Below are positions 38,105-45,974 of a stretch of 62,003 nt of DNA, in pieces. Each line of letters begins with the position of its first letter. Position 1 is the stretch's first letter. The stretch comes from a virus: the IMG/VR virus record IMGVR_UViG_3300031707_000016, positions 1 through 62,003 of that record; one strand, 5' to 3'. The position numbers and the translations under genes were made by a program. The notes beneath the pieces are model-generated. The model was not told the origin of the DNA. It ran no database searches and was given only the letters and a program-made list of their open reading frames with translations.

Positions 38105-38527
38105 TTATACTTTGTTGGTATCGAGAATAATTTCGACGACATCCTCTTGATTGATTGCATCAACCGTGAACTTTACAGCGATGTACAGTTTATAAATATC
38201 TCGGAGGTCGGAAGTTTGGTCATCTCCGAAGTATTTAACATCAACGGATGTGACCGACACTCCCGGAATCCACTGTGCGACATCCTCTCTAATCGCTTTA
38301 CCTACCTTGTCAGGAATAAAATCGTCGTTTGGTTCAAAGACAATGTTCCACAGACGGCATCCAAACGTAGGATTCATGCGTCTTTCTCCCGGTGCGGTTC
38401 GGATGAGGTTGATGATATTCATCCGGTACGCCGTAAAAGTATCCGTGGACTGGTCAAAATACCCACTCGTAGGTCCACTACGAATAGGCAAATTCAATCC
38501 GATCGGAGTATTTTTAACTATTGCCAT
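38105..38527 (-). CDS. 25: baseplate wedge protein gp25-like
   Basis: A 140-aa protein with the gp25 hallmark GERRMNPTFGCRLWNIVFEP (residues about 48-67) and the C-terminal beta segment IAVKFTVDAINQEDVVEIIL. gp25 proteins sit at the sheath-baseplate junction and initiate sheath polymerisation. Length matches T4 gp25 (132 aa). Stop and start of neighbours are 1-2 nt away. Confidence 0.93.
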   Translation of the reverse strand: MAIVKNTPIGLNLPIRSGPTSGYFDQSTDTFTAYRMNIINLIRTAPGERRMNPTFGCRLWNIVFEPNDDFIPDKVGKAIREDVAQWIPGVSVTSVDVKYFGDDQTSDLRDIYKLYIAVKFTVDAINQEDVVEIILDTNKV

Positions 38528-38528
38528 C

Positions 38529-39194
38529 TTATGCTATACCCTTCTTTTTCTTATCAATCAACTTCATCATGGATGAGTAATTGCGAGTCAACGCCCCTTT
38601 AACTGCGGCTGGCACTCCATCTGGTATCGGAGTTGAAGGAATCATTCCTTCTTGAAACACTTGTGGTCTTGACCTTGGTGCTGCGTTCACGGGCGGTGCC
38701 ATTGACGGCATATTTCTTGCAAATGTGGGTTCCTCTTCCATTGGCATTGACGATGCTGCATCTGGGTTGAATCCCGGTACCATTGTCAACCCCGGGGAAT
38801 ATCCACCCGCATAAGCGGCTGCACCGACCAAGCGTTCCCTATCTCGCAGGTCTGATGTCGTCTCGTTCAAAATTTGGTTAAGAATCGGGTCTTTGGCAAA
38901 CTGCCGAACTGGTCTCGGTTGATTTGATGCCGGTGGAGTCTTCATAACAGGGGTTCCGGCGAACAATTCCCTTAAAGACGCCTTGAAATCTGTTGGTGAT
39001 TCCCCAACCCGTGGTTCTTGTGGTTCCACTTGCTCCTGAATGGGTTCTGGCTCGTTTCTTTGCTCGGATACGACCTGTCTGCCCATCATGTTCTGAAACG
39101 TCTCTGCAATGATTGCAGGAAGTTGTTTACGCACTTCTTTTGCTACGATGTGCTCAATTATCTGTGTGAGTTGTGTGAGTTCTGACTTTTTCAT
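38529..39194 (-). CDS. baseplate-operon hypothetical protein, 221 aa
   Basis: N-terminal helix (MKKSELTQLTQIIEHIVAKE), then a Pro/Glu-rich probably disordered middle (QNRNEPEPIQEQVEPQEP-like), and a basic C-terminal helix ending MKLIDKKKKGIA. No domain recognised; similar disordered proteins occur beside gp25 in marine T4-like phages by memory. An ATATTTAT box lies 4 nt before its ATG, marking a possible late start. The gap to the hub-like gene upstream is 14 nt. Confidence 0.55.
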   Translation of the reverse strand: MKKSELTQLTQIIEHIVAKEVRKQLPAIIAETFQNMMGRQVVSEQRNEPEPIQEQVEPQEPRVGESPTDFKASLRELFAGTPVMKTPPASNQPRPVRQFAKDPILNQILNETTSDLRDRERLVGAAAYAGGYSPGLTMVPGFNPDAASSMPMEEEPTFARNMPSMAPPVNAAPRSRPQVFQEGMIPSTPIPDGVPAAVKGALTRNYSSMMKLIDKKKKGIA

Positions 39195-39198
39195 AGAT

Positions 39199-39206
39199 AT
39201 AAATAT
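39199..39206 (-). promoter_or_regulatory. ATATTTAT box before 221-aa gene
   Basis: Coding strand GGATATTTATATCT, with the box 4 nt before the ATG at 39194. An AAGG lies just upstream of the box, overlapping where a ribosome site would be 12 nt away. Confidence 0.5.
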
Positions 39207-39208
39207 CC

Positions 39209-40804
39209 TTATGCGGGCCGATAGCTCTTACCTTTCCACTCTCCCGGTACTCCAGAACCATTACCAATTCCTATTTTTATAGGTTCCGTTCCCTCGGGTA
39301 TGGACCCACCGTTCTGTCCCGGTGCTAATCCTCCACCAGTCATGAAGACTCTTCGGCTCATTAGTGTGTGTAGTTTATCTCGTAATGCAATCAATTGTTG
39401 AACTTGAACTGGCAACTGAGTCTGTGACGGAGACTCTTTTCCCGCATCCACATGCGAGTGTTTATACCAGTGAGTATGTGCCAATAACCAATTGCAAAGT
39501 TCATAAAGCCAGTTGACCGTCGTTTGACCTAGCAATGCTGGCTCGTTTGTCATGTCATACTCTCCCAAATAGATAGCAGGAGAATTGATGACTGTCTTGG
39601 TATTTGTGGTCAAAACTATCTGTTGGTGGGCATCCACCGTATATTCATTGTCGGTCACGATGGCAAATCTCTTTTTTGAAAATTGCATCATTTCAGCATA
39701 TCGGGCAGACAATACCATTCTGTCCGTGTTGATAACAATTTGGTCTCCATTTAGAATTGGATACTTAAATGCCGACTTTCCAGCAAATTTGGACACTTCT
39801 TCACCCACGCCGAACATCTTTTTATAACAAGTCGTCACCCATCCACTTACGGTTTGACCACTGGTTATTTGCATGGTTGACCCATCGTGATTGATGTTCT
39901 CTTCCAAAAATCCACCGGCGTTCTTTTCGTATTTGGTTCCTTGAATGGTCGCTGGATTAGGACTATGCTGCAACGAAAGCGTCTGCCCCTCCTTCAAAAG
40001 TGTTCTCTGACGATTGCGAATCAAAATCATCGGGTTCCCACCGTCTCTATAATCACGGTTCTTCGGGTCTCCTACGTCATTGCCTCTCAGAGAATCATAT
40101 GCAGTCATATGAATCGTCTGCCCATGACGACTTTCAATCAACAAGTCTCCCTCAAATCGTTTTACAGTGCGTATCTTGTTGTTTGCAACGAAATATTTTC
40201 CCGCATACCCATGATATCCGGTGTTGTCTTTTAGAATTTCTGTGGTGGGAGCTTTGAGAACGGATTCTTTCTTTCCAGTAAATGGAGTGTTGGTGTATAA
40301 CTCGGTGTTTGTTTGTCCAGATACCGATTCGTTGGAGGAAAAATCAAGATTGTTGTTTGGCCAATTGTGACAGTTGACCTTGCGACTGTAGTAAAGCTTT
40401 CCTCCGAACGTAGTGAGAATTACAGTTTCGTTGATAAGAGGATATTCTGAAAGGTTGGTTTCGAGCGGATATGCCCACAGAAGTTGATCCTTGCTCGTCA
40501 CCTTTTCTGAAATCATGGGACGCACCAACGCCCGTCCAATCCACGTATAGTCTATGTCCTTCTTCGGGTCTGCCTTTTTATCCAACAAGTCGCCCGGCCA
40601 TCGGTCAGCATCAACATACCGATGCAAAATGTCTCCCTTTGTGAGGATGGGGTGTTTATCATCCAGTACGATGTCCAACACAACCCCAATTTCCATCTCA
40701 TAGAATTCTATTGGAGCGGAACCTTTTCCGGAAGTATTGGTTGTTGCCAGACCAAAACTGTCTAACTCTCGGGAATTTTTTGTAGTAGATTTCCAGTAAG
40801 ACAT
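39209..40804 (-). CDS. baseplate hub/spike protein, gp5 OB-fold type
   Basis: A 531-aa protein. The N-terminal half has an OB-like beta barrel with YPLINETVILTTFGGKLYY and, near residue 215, GDLLIESRHGQTIHMTA, a pattern seen in gp5-like hub proteins of marine T4-like phages. The middle (GDQIVINTDRMVLSARYAE, TVINSPAIYLGE) is strand-rich like a spike beta-helix start. No lysozyme domain is visible, unlike T4 gp5. The neighbours gp25 and gp6 support a baseplate location. Confidence 0.75.
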   Translation of the reverse strand: MSYWKSTTKNSRELDSFGLATTNTSGKGSAPIEFYEMEIGVVLDIVLDDKHPILTKGDILHRYVDADRWPGDLLDKKADPKKDIDYTWIGRALVRPMISEKVTSKDQLLWAYPLETNLSEYPLINETVILTTFGGKLYYSRKVNCHNWPNNNLDFSSNESVSGQTNTELYTNTPFTGKKESVLKAPTTEILKDNTGYHGYAGKYFVANNKIRTVKRFEGDLLIESRHGQTIHMTAYDSLRGNDVGDPKNRDYRDGGNPMILIRNRQRTLLKEGQTLSLQHSPNPATIQGTKYEKNAGGFLEENINHDGSTMQITSGQTVSGWVTTCYKKMFGVGEEVSKFAGKSAFKYPILNGDQIVINTDRMVLSARYAEMMQFSKKRFAIVTDNEYTVDAHQQIVLTTNTKTVINSPAIYLGEYDMTNEPALLGQTTVNWLYELCNWLLAHTHWYKHSHVDAGKESPSQTQLPVQVQQLIALRDKLHTLMSRRVFMTGGGLAPGQNGGSIPEGTEPIKIGIGNGSGVPGEWKGKSYRPA

Positions 40805-40807
40805 AGG

Positions 40808-41206
40808 TTAAACAACGGATGATGATGGTGGAAGGACGGTGGGAGCAGAGACTTCTTTGATTATCTCGGAAAGTTTTGCCTTGGAGACGCTTTCGATGAG
40901 TTGTTCCTTCTCTTCATCGGTTAATCCGGTAGAGTCTCCACCAGATGCTTCCAATTGTGCAGACTGAAGTCGTTGAAGTACTGCGGCGAGTTTGATGAGT
41001 TGCTCATCATTCTTGATACCTACATCCATCAACTCTTTGATGCGAGGAAGAAAGACTTGAGCATCATTTATGTTCTTGATATGCCCACGCACGTCTGAAA
41101 AGAGAGTGTCCAACTGGTCCTTCTTGCTTTGTGAACGATCTACGACCTCTTTGCACAAATCACGAAAGGTTTTTCCATCATATACATCGAAATCAAAGGT
41201 TGCCAT
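40808..41206 (-). CDS. baseplate-operon hypothetical protein, 132 aa
   Basis: I start at MATFDFDVYDGKTF (ATG at 41206) because the 16 upstream codons overlap an ATATTTAT-like box. The protein is helical: a basic first half (LCKEVVDRSQSKKDQLD) and an acidic second half. The DFDVYDGKTFRDLCK opening resembles small proteins next to hub genes in T4-like phages; its role is unknown. A 3-nt gap separates it from the hub gene. Confidence 0.6.
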   Translation of the reverse strand: MATFDFDVYDGKTFRDLCKEVVDRSQSKKDQLDTLFSDVRGHIKNINDAQVFLPRIKELMDVGIKNDEQLIKLAAVLQRLQSAQLEASGGDSTGLTDEEKEQLIESVSKAKLSEIIKEVSAPTVLPPSSSVV

Positions 41207-41212
41207 ACATAC

Positions 41213-41220
41213 ATAAATAG
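41213..41220 (-). promoter_or_regulatory. ATATTTAT-like box (CTATTTAT) before 132-aa gene
   Basis: Coding strand CTATTTAT, one mismatch to the set, 6 nt before the ATG at 41206. It directly follows a GGACGC/GCGTCC hairpin that ends the late sigma gene, so termination and restart are adjacent. Confidence 0.45.
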
Positions 41221-41224
41221 ACCG

Positions 41225-41245
41225 GGACGCCCACTTTGAGCGTCC
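41225..41245 (-). terminator. hairpin after the late sigma gene, possible terminator
   Basis: GGACGC and GCGTCC pair (6 bp, 9-nt loop) just past the stop at 41267. There is no T-tract after the stem, so efficiency is doubtful; it could alternatively protect an mRNA 3' end. Confidence 0.4.
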
Positions 41246-41266
41246 TACTATCAATTATTTTAACGG

Positions 41267-42175
41267 TTACGCCGTAGCGTAACGTTCAGTATTCACGTAA
41301 CCATCGTCTTGATATGAACGCTGGATGTTGTCGTGATACTGTTTCATTCGGTTTATGACCTTGGTAATCTGCTGCGTCTTACACATGGCCATTTCACGAA
41401 TGTAAAGATACAGTGCCTTCTTGTTGTATGCATCAATCCTATCTGAATTTCGGAATAACTCAACCACCGCATTGGCAATGTTAAGGTCTCTTTGTTTGGT
41501 GAAGATTTTGTTGACGTTCTTTTCCCAAAATTCAACTATCAATCGGATGAAATCTGACATCTCTTGTTGAGCATAATACTTGTCATGTGCCTGAAGTTGC
41601 ACCGTATGCTCATCACGTTCCTCGCTGATTTCCACATTTTGGTTGAATTTCTTGTAGTTGGTGTTGTTCAACAAAATAAGATAGTGTTTTGCAATGATGG
41701 AAAAATAGGCAAACGCCCGTGCCTTTTTGGTGGGGTCGAGTTTGCTTGTTCGGTTGGGGTCAAACTTGTGCATGTTGGCGACAAGATGTGTGAGGCATTC
41801 CTTCTGAACATCTTGAGGACCAGTTTCAAAATAGGAGAACTTGAATGTGTTAAAAACATTCTCCACCAGCTTTTGAAGTGCGTGATGGATTCGCTCACGG
41901 AAAATCTGCTCACGGACATCTAAGTTTTCTTCCTTGTTGTACGCAATGATGGCGTCCTCAGTGTCCTGAGTAAAATACATTCGGGTGGTTCCGTTCTTGC
42001 TGCGTCTCTTGCGTGGGATTTTAATCTTTCCGACTACCTCAGACGGAACTGTTTCAATAATTTGTCTTATTGGAACTTTTGGCTGAATAACCTTTTGGAC
42101 CTTAGCCGGTTTCTTTTCGGTGTTGCGGGGAGACTTCTGTCGAACGTTTTTTGTAACCTTTTTCTTTTTTGGCAT
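41267..42175 (-). CDS. 55: late-transcription sigma factor, gp55-like
   Basis: A 302-aa protein. The first 70 residues are Lys/Arg-rich; the rest matches the gp55 style of minimal sigma factor: FDPNRTSKLDPTKKARAFAY (about 140-159), YFSIIAKHYLI, and a C-terminal helical region. T4 gp55 (185 aa) recognises a TATAAATA -10 box at late promoters with the sliding clamp. Here the factor is larger because of the basic N-terminus. It is the best candidate reader of the AT-rich boxes found before many genes in this window. The gap to the small membrane-protein gene upstream is 4 nt. Confidence 0.75.
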   Translation of the reverse strand: MPKKKKVTKNVRQKSPRNTEKKPAKVQKVIQPKVPIRQIIETVPSEVVGKIKIPRKRRSKNGTTRMYFTQDTEDAIIAYNKEENLDVREQIFRERIHHALQKLVENVFNTFKFSYFETGPQDVQKECLTHLVANMHKFDPNRTSKLDPTKKARAFAYFSIIAKHYLILLNNTNYKKFNQNVEISEERDEHTVQLQAHDKYYAQQEMSDFIRLIVEFWEKNVNKIFTKQRDLNIANAVVELFRNSDRIDAYNKKALYLYIREMAMCKTQQITKVINRMKQYHDNIQRSYQDDGYVNTERYATA

Positions 42176-42179
42176 AGAG

Positions 42180-42476
42180 TTATTGAATCCTATCGTCTAA
42201 TTTCTCGACGAGGGCCAATAGCTCTTTGAAGACCTGTCCAACTTCATCATCCGACTCAAATACTCCCTTGCCAGTAGATTCAAATGACGATTTGAACGTA
42301 GAGTTCTCATCAATCTTTCTCATCTCTCCAAGTGTGTCTGTCACGTTTTGCTTGAATTCTACTACCCACGTTTCGTAGGTTCTGACCTTCTCTAGGAGCC
42401 TCTGAATAAGTATAAAAGTTGCTATGTTAAGTCCTAAAGAGATAATTAGTCCTACAATCAAAAAAAATGTAATCAT
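42180..42476 (-). CDS. small single-pass membrane protein
   Basis: A 98-aa protein with one N-terminal membrane segment (about residues 2-24, FFLIVGLIISLGLNIATFIL) and a charged cytoplasmic tail containing a coiled coil. No family recognised. It lies between the 45-aa gene (4-nt gap) and the late sigma gene (4-nt gap), in one tight operon. Confidence 0.6.
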   Translation of the reverse strand: MITFFLIVGLIISLGLNIATFILIQRLLEKVRTYETWVVEFKQNVTDTLGEMRKIDENSTFKSSFESTGKGVFESDDEVGQVFKELLALVEKLDDRIQ

Positions 42477-42480
42477 GTGT

Positions 42481-42618
42481 TTATTCGTCGTCTGGAGGCT
42501 CGCCAGTGTCTATAAATTCTTTCAGTGTCTCTCGTGCCTCTTCAACAACGTCCCAATCTTTGGTTGTTATTCCATCGCTGATAAGTTCAATAATGTATTT
42601 GATGTCGGATTGATCCAT
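42481..42618 (-). CDS. conserved 45-aa acidic small protein
   Basis: ATG at 42618 to TAA at 42481: 45 residues, MDQSDIKYIIELISDGITTK then an acidic helix ending GEPPDDE. The reading frame has strong coding character, and it resembles very short acidic proteins seen near gp55 in T4-like cyanophages (from memory). It opens the operon leading to the late sigma factor, with a sigma70-like promoter 86 nt upstream. Function unknown. Confidence 0.65.
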   Translation of the reverse strand: MDQSDIKYIIELISDGITTKDWDVVEEARETLKEFIDTGEPPDDE

Positions 42619-42652
42619 AGAATCGTAGCCTTATTTTAAGGTTAACTGACCC

Positions 42653-42660
42653 ATACATAT
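42653..42660 (-). promoter_or_regulatory. ATATGTAT box upstream of the 45-aa gene
   Basis: Coding strand ATATGTAT 34 nt before the ATG at 42618, between that gene and the sigma70-like promoter at 42704-42732. This unit may therefore be transcribed both early and late. Confidence 0.4.
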
Positions 42661-42703
42661 ATTTCATTCAGCTAAAGCGAAACTTTTTTCACTTCATAAT
42701 TGA

Positions 42704-42732
42704 ATATTACACCACTCCACTCGATTAGTCAA
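42704..42732 (-). promoter_or_regulatory. sigma70-like promoter for late-sigma operon
   Basis: TTGACT, 17-bp spacer, TAATAT on the minus strand. It drives the 45-aa gene, the small membrane protein and the gp55-like gene, allowing the late sigma factor to be made by host polymerase before late transcription. Confidence 0.65.
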
Positions 42733-42752
42733 CTTATTTTATCTATTCTTAT

Positions 42753-43688
42753 TTAGTGAAGCCACGTAGGTCTTGGTGATGGTTTTGCCTCTGGTGCGCC
42801 GGTGGATTGAGGGAGTGGATTATCCGCCACAGGTGGTGCGGGCAATTCATCAGTTAGAGTCGGGCGTATAGAAGTCAAAACTTCCTCGTCTTTTTTATAG
42901 GAGACTACGTTGTAGGCAAGGATGAGTGCAATTGCCATTGGATCAAAGACAAAGATGATAGTGAAGATGAACCACTTGGCAACATTGTCAAGAGTGGTCC
43001 CGAACTGGTCTGCCACAAATTGAAAAGTTCGTATGTCCTTTGTCCCCGCAGAAGCAAATTTCATCTCGTTCACTTGTTGGTCAACCTTTTGGATTTCATC
43101 GGCAGTGTTCTGAATCTTCTCCTGCTCCACCTTAATGGACTCATCTGCGGACTTCACCATGTCAACGGTCTGTTCCTGAATCTGTTTCAGTTGGATAGGA
43201 TTTCTCGTAAGGTATGCATTGGTCAATGTCTCACTCAAACGACCTTCTTGAATTTTTCTCATGTCGTTGAGAGTTTGAACACGGATTTTAGATTGAGCGA
43301 TTTTGTCGTTCAGATAGGTCTTCTTACCTTCAATCAAAACAATCTTCTCCTGACTCGCTTTGAATTCTATGGCGGATTTCTGGTAAGCAGCACTCAAGTA
43401 TCCAAAAATACCAAGTGAAGTTACCAACATGAGGACAAGCGTAGCTATACTGAGATAGGTTTTTAAGAACCCTTGAGTCTTATGCCAATAGCGGTATAAA
43501 AACGTCACGGCAACCAGCTTTCCAATTTCCAAGGAAGATGCCATAATTGCGGTTAGAACGAACGCACCCGCAAAGAGTGTCGCAATACCATAAACGGAGA
43601 AAAATGCTGCCACGAGAGCAATAACGATGGCTGTGATGCCAAGGAGTTTATCGAATCGGATGATACGGTCGAGAATACGGTCTTTCAT
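42753..43688 (-). CDS. four-TM membrane protein with coiled coil, unknown
   Basis: A 311-aa protein. Hydrophobic segments near residues 15-35, 38-58, 75-97 and 235-258 flank a long central coiled coil (about 108-225). The C-terminus is Pro-rich. Similar topology proteins (DUF4407-like) are found in some marine T4-like phages; function unknown. It starts after a strong terminator and an ATATTTAT box, so it begins a separate late unit. A role in membrane remodelling or sensing is conceivable but unsupported. Confidence 0.6.
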   Translation of the reverse strand: MKDRILDRIIRFDKLLGITAIVIALVAAFFSVYGIATLFAGAFVLTAIMASSLEIGKLVAVTFLYRYWHKTQGFLKTYLSIATLVLMLVTSLGIFGYLSAAYQKSAIEFKASQEKIVLIEGKKTYLNDKIAQSKIRVQTLNDMRKIQEGRLSETLTNAYLTRNPIQLKQIQEQTVDMVKSADESIKVEQEKIQNTADEIQKVDQQVNEMKFASAGTKDIRTFQFVADQFGTTLDNVAKWFIFTIIFVFDPMAIALILAYNVVSYKKDEEVLTSIRPTLTDELPAPPVADNPLPQSTGAPEAKPSPRPTWLH

Positions 43689-43693
43689 TCTTT

Positions 43694-43701
43694 ATAAATA
43701 T
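43694..43701 (-). promoter_or_regulatory. ATATTTAT box directly after a terminator
   Basis: Box 5 nt before the ATG at 43688 and 10 bases past the terminator stem-loop T-run at 43711-43738. This placement (terminate, then box, then ATG) is the best argument that the box is a promoter. Confidence 0.6.
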
Positions 43702-43710
43702 TCCTACGCA

Positions 43711-43738
43711 AAGCAAAAGACCCCGGAAATCGGGGTCT
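43711..43738 (-). terminator. intrinsic terminator after tail-fibre gene
   Basis: AGACCCCG pairs with CGGGGTCT (8 bp, 5-nt loop), followed by TTTTGCTTT. It ends transcription of the collar-domain fibre gene, 22 nt past its stop. Confidence 0.85.
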
Positions 43739-43759
43739 GATGCGTATTCACGTATTCAA

Positions 43760-45964
43760 TTATTCGGGCCAGTTGACGTAGTTAATGACCCCCAGAAGTT
43801 CTGTACTGTTTCTTCTGGAATAAATGATTCCACGTTCTGCACCCGTCACCGGGTCATAATCAACGGTCATTCTCTCGCTGTTTTCAGATTCCCATTTTGC
43901 GCTGTCCTGTGAAGGAAGTGCTAGAGTTTTGACATATGTTATGTAAAGGTTGTTCCAATGCGTCATAAACGTTCCGGTGTTTTGTTGGAGAATGTGAAGA
44001 TATCCCGTAGAAGTATCTATGATATAATAACGTTTCAGGATGTAGTTGTAATCCCACAACATCATAGAAGAACCATTTCCAGAATAAGCCGGATAATCAT
44101 TGTAAAACAACGACATACTAGGAGCATTTTGAATGGCTCTCAAATCAATTGTGTTTGGTGCCCACGTATAAGTCCATCCTCCACCAGTAGTCCAGTGGTG
44201 TCTGCGCCATCTTACAGTTGGGTAAAGTCCGTCAGTCGTAGCACCATATCCAGCATACAATGTCCAAACTGTAGGTTTCGAACCACTTGATGCTGCAAAA
44301 CTTACAGAAATAGGAAGATCGTTGTAATGTCCGGCGGTACCGGGAATCAATCTCATGTTTAGAGTTGAAATTGGGAAATCATACAGACCATCATCAGTCC
44401 AAAGATACGCACGTTCCACTGAACCCGTAACTGCCGGAACATTTGCGGTGTTGAACAATCTACCATTGAAATTCCAACTGTTGTTTGATGCAGTACAAAC
44501 AAAAGTCACCACGTTCGTAAGCATATCAAGTTTGGATACGTCACGCCTACTCGTGTGTCGATTGGAATTTATGACATAGAGGTCCGTTCCATTAGATGCA
44601 ACAACTGCATTTCCCGGGTTTGCAATAATCCACGAACGACCAATTCCAGAAACTCCTGAAATACTTGCGGGTGTCCATTTATTGGTTGCAAGATCATACC
44701 TAAGAAACTGTCCATCGGTTGGTGCAGTTACATCAATGGATGTTCCACGCAAACCAACAACGGTTGTCGCCGCCGTGTTTCCAGTTACGTCACCCGCAAG
44801 TGTACTTCCACTGGCAGCAAAATTAACGGCATTGGAATACTTGATGATATAAGTAAAGGCAATGTTTCGTGGGCGACTATCTCCTGAAGAACCATTGACC
44901 GGATTTGACGTGGCCATTGGAAATGCACTCAAGCTGCCGGGAACAGTATGAAAATCCGGTCCTCCCGAACCATCTCCCGGAATTTGTCTTCCAGTATAAG
45001 ACAATCCATCGCTCCAACTGCGATAGATGAAAAATCCATCATTATTTCCCGAACTATCAAAATTTCCAACACCGTGATAGTGAAGTCCTTGTCCGGCGAC
45101 TTGAGCACTTGCCGTTGTTCTCCCCGAATCTATTCCACGACCATGATCCCATCCACGAATAAACTCACCACGTAGGTCGGGCATTTTGAAATAGAATCCG
45201 GAACTGTTTCTGTTTCCGAATTGGTCACACACATACCCATGAATAGAATCAAGGTCGGTATTTCCTATTTTAGCAAACAAGTCTTGATATGATGCGGTTA
45301 GCAATGCTGCACCATCACATTCTAACCAGTTGTTTGGAACTATTTGACCACCATATGCCATGATGGTTCCAATACCAACAGTATCTACTACATTTGTTGA
45401 GACTGGAGATACATCAGTGGAAGACGATTGGATTAGAATTCCTCCTTCATATGTACATTTTTTCCACAGTTGACTTCCTGAATCAAATTGGGTAAATGTT
45501 CCACTCTGTCCTTCAGACCCATTACAAGAGTATTTAAGACTTGCATTGATAATGCTTGTCGTGATTGCGGAGGCAGTTAAAGAAGTTATGTGACTTCTAG
45601 ATCCGGTTGTAAAACTTGCGGTTAATGATTGAGTGGCAAACAATGATTGAGTGGCAAACAATGATTGAGTAGTGAACGCAGAGCTTGATGCAAAAAAGGA
45701 ATTGATCGCAATACTGGCAGTTAAAGAAGTTAGCGAGTTGGTGGCGAATAACGATTGAGTGGCGAATAACGATTGAGTGGAATAATACGACTGAGATGCA
45801 TACTGCGCTCCAATACTATATTGACTCTGAGTAATTGCCAGTGCGATCTGTGCCAATGTAGCACGGTAGGTCGTCATTGATCCACTGTCCACCAACGGCA
45901 GAAAATCATCCGACGTTGGAGAACTTGGAATTGGATTTAGTTCACTGATTTTAATTACGCTCAT
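43760..45964 (-). CDS. tail fibre with phage collar domain (gp12-like)
   Basis: A 734-aa protein. The N-terminus (KISELNPIPSSPTSDDFLPL) resembles that of the 805-aa protein next door and is probably the anchor. Residues about 20-110 are imperfect heptad-like TQSLFA repeats. From about 190 a tail collar domain begins: GTIMAYGGQIVPNNWLECDG, with MPDLRGEFIRGWDHG. The remaining residues are beta-rich. Collar domains occur in short tail fibres of T4 and in receptor-binding proteins, so host recognition is likely. Confidence 0.8.
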   Translation of the reverse strand: MSVIKISELNPIPSSPTSDDFLPLVDSGSMTTYRATLAQIALAITQSQYSIGAQYASQSYYSTQSLFATQSLFATNSLTSLTASIAINSFFASSSAFTTQSLFATQSLFATQSLTASFTTGSRSHITSLTASAITTSIINASLKYSCNGSEGQSGTFTQFDSGSQLWKKCTYEGGILIQSSSTDVSPVSTNVVDTVGIGTIMAYGGQIVPNNWLECDGAALLTASYQDLFAKIGNTDLDSIHGYVCDQFGNRNSSGFYFKMPDLRGEFIRGWDHGRGIDSGRTTASAQVAGQGLHYHGVGNFDSSGNNDGFFIYRSWSDGLSYTGRQIPGDGSGGPDFHTVPGSLSAFPMATSNPVNGSSGDSRPRNIAFTYIIKYSNAVNFAASGSTLAGDVTGNTAATTVVGLRGTSIDVTAPTDGQFLRYDLATNKWTPASISGVSGIGRSWIIANPGNAVVASNGTDLYVINSNRHTSRRDVSKLDMLTNVVTFVCTASNNSWNFNGRLFNTANVPAVTGSVERAYLWTDDGLYDFPISTLNMRLIPGTAGHYNDLPISVSFAASSGSKPTVWTLYAGYGATTDGLYPTVRWRRHHWTTGGGWTYTWAPNTIDLRAIQNAPSMSLFYNDYPAYSGNGSSMMLWDYNYILKRYYIIDTSTGYLHILQQNTGTFMTHWNNLYITYVKTLALPSQDSAKWESENSERMTVDYDPVTGAERGIIYSRRNSTELLGVINYVNWPE

Positions 45965-45974
45965 ATGTTATTCC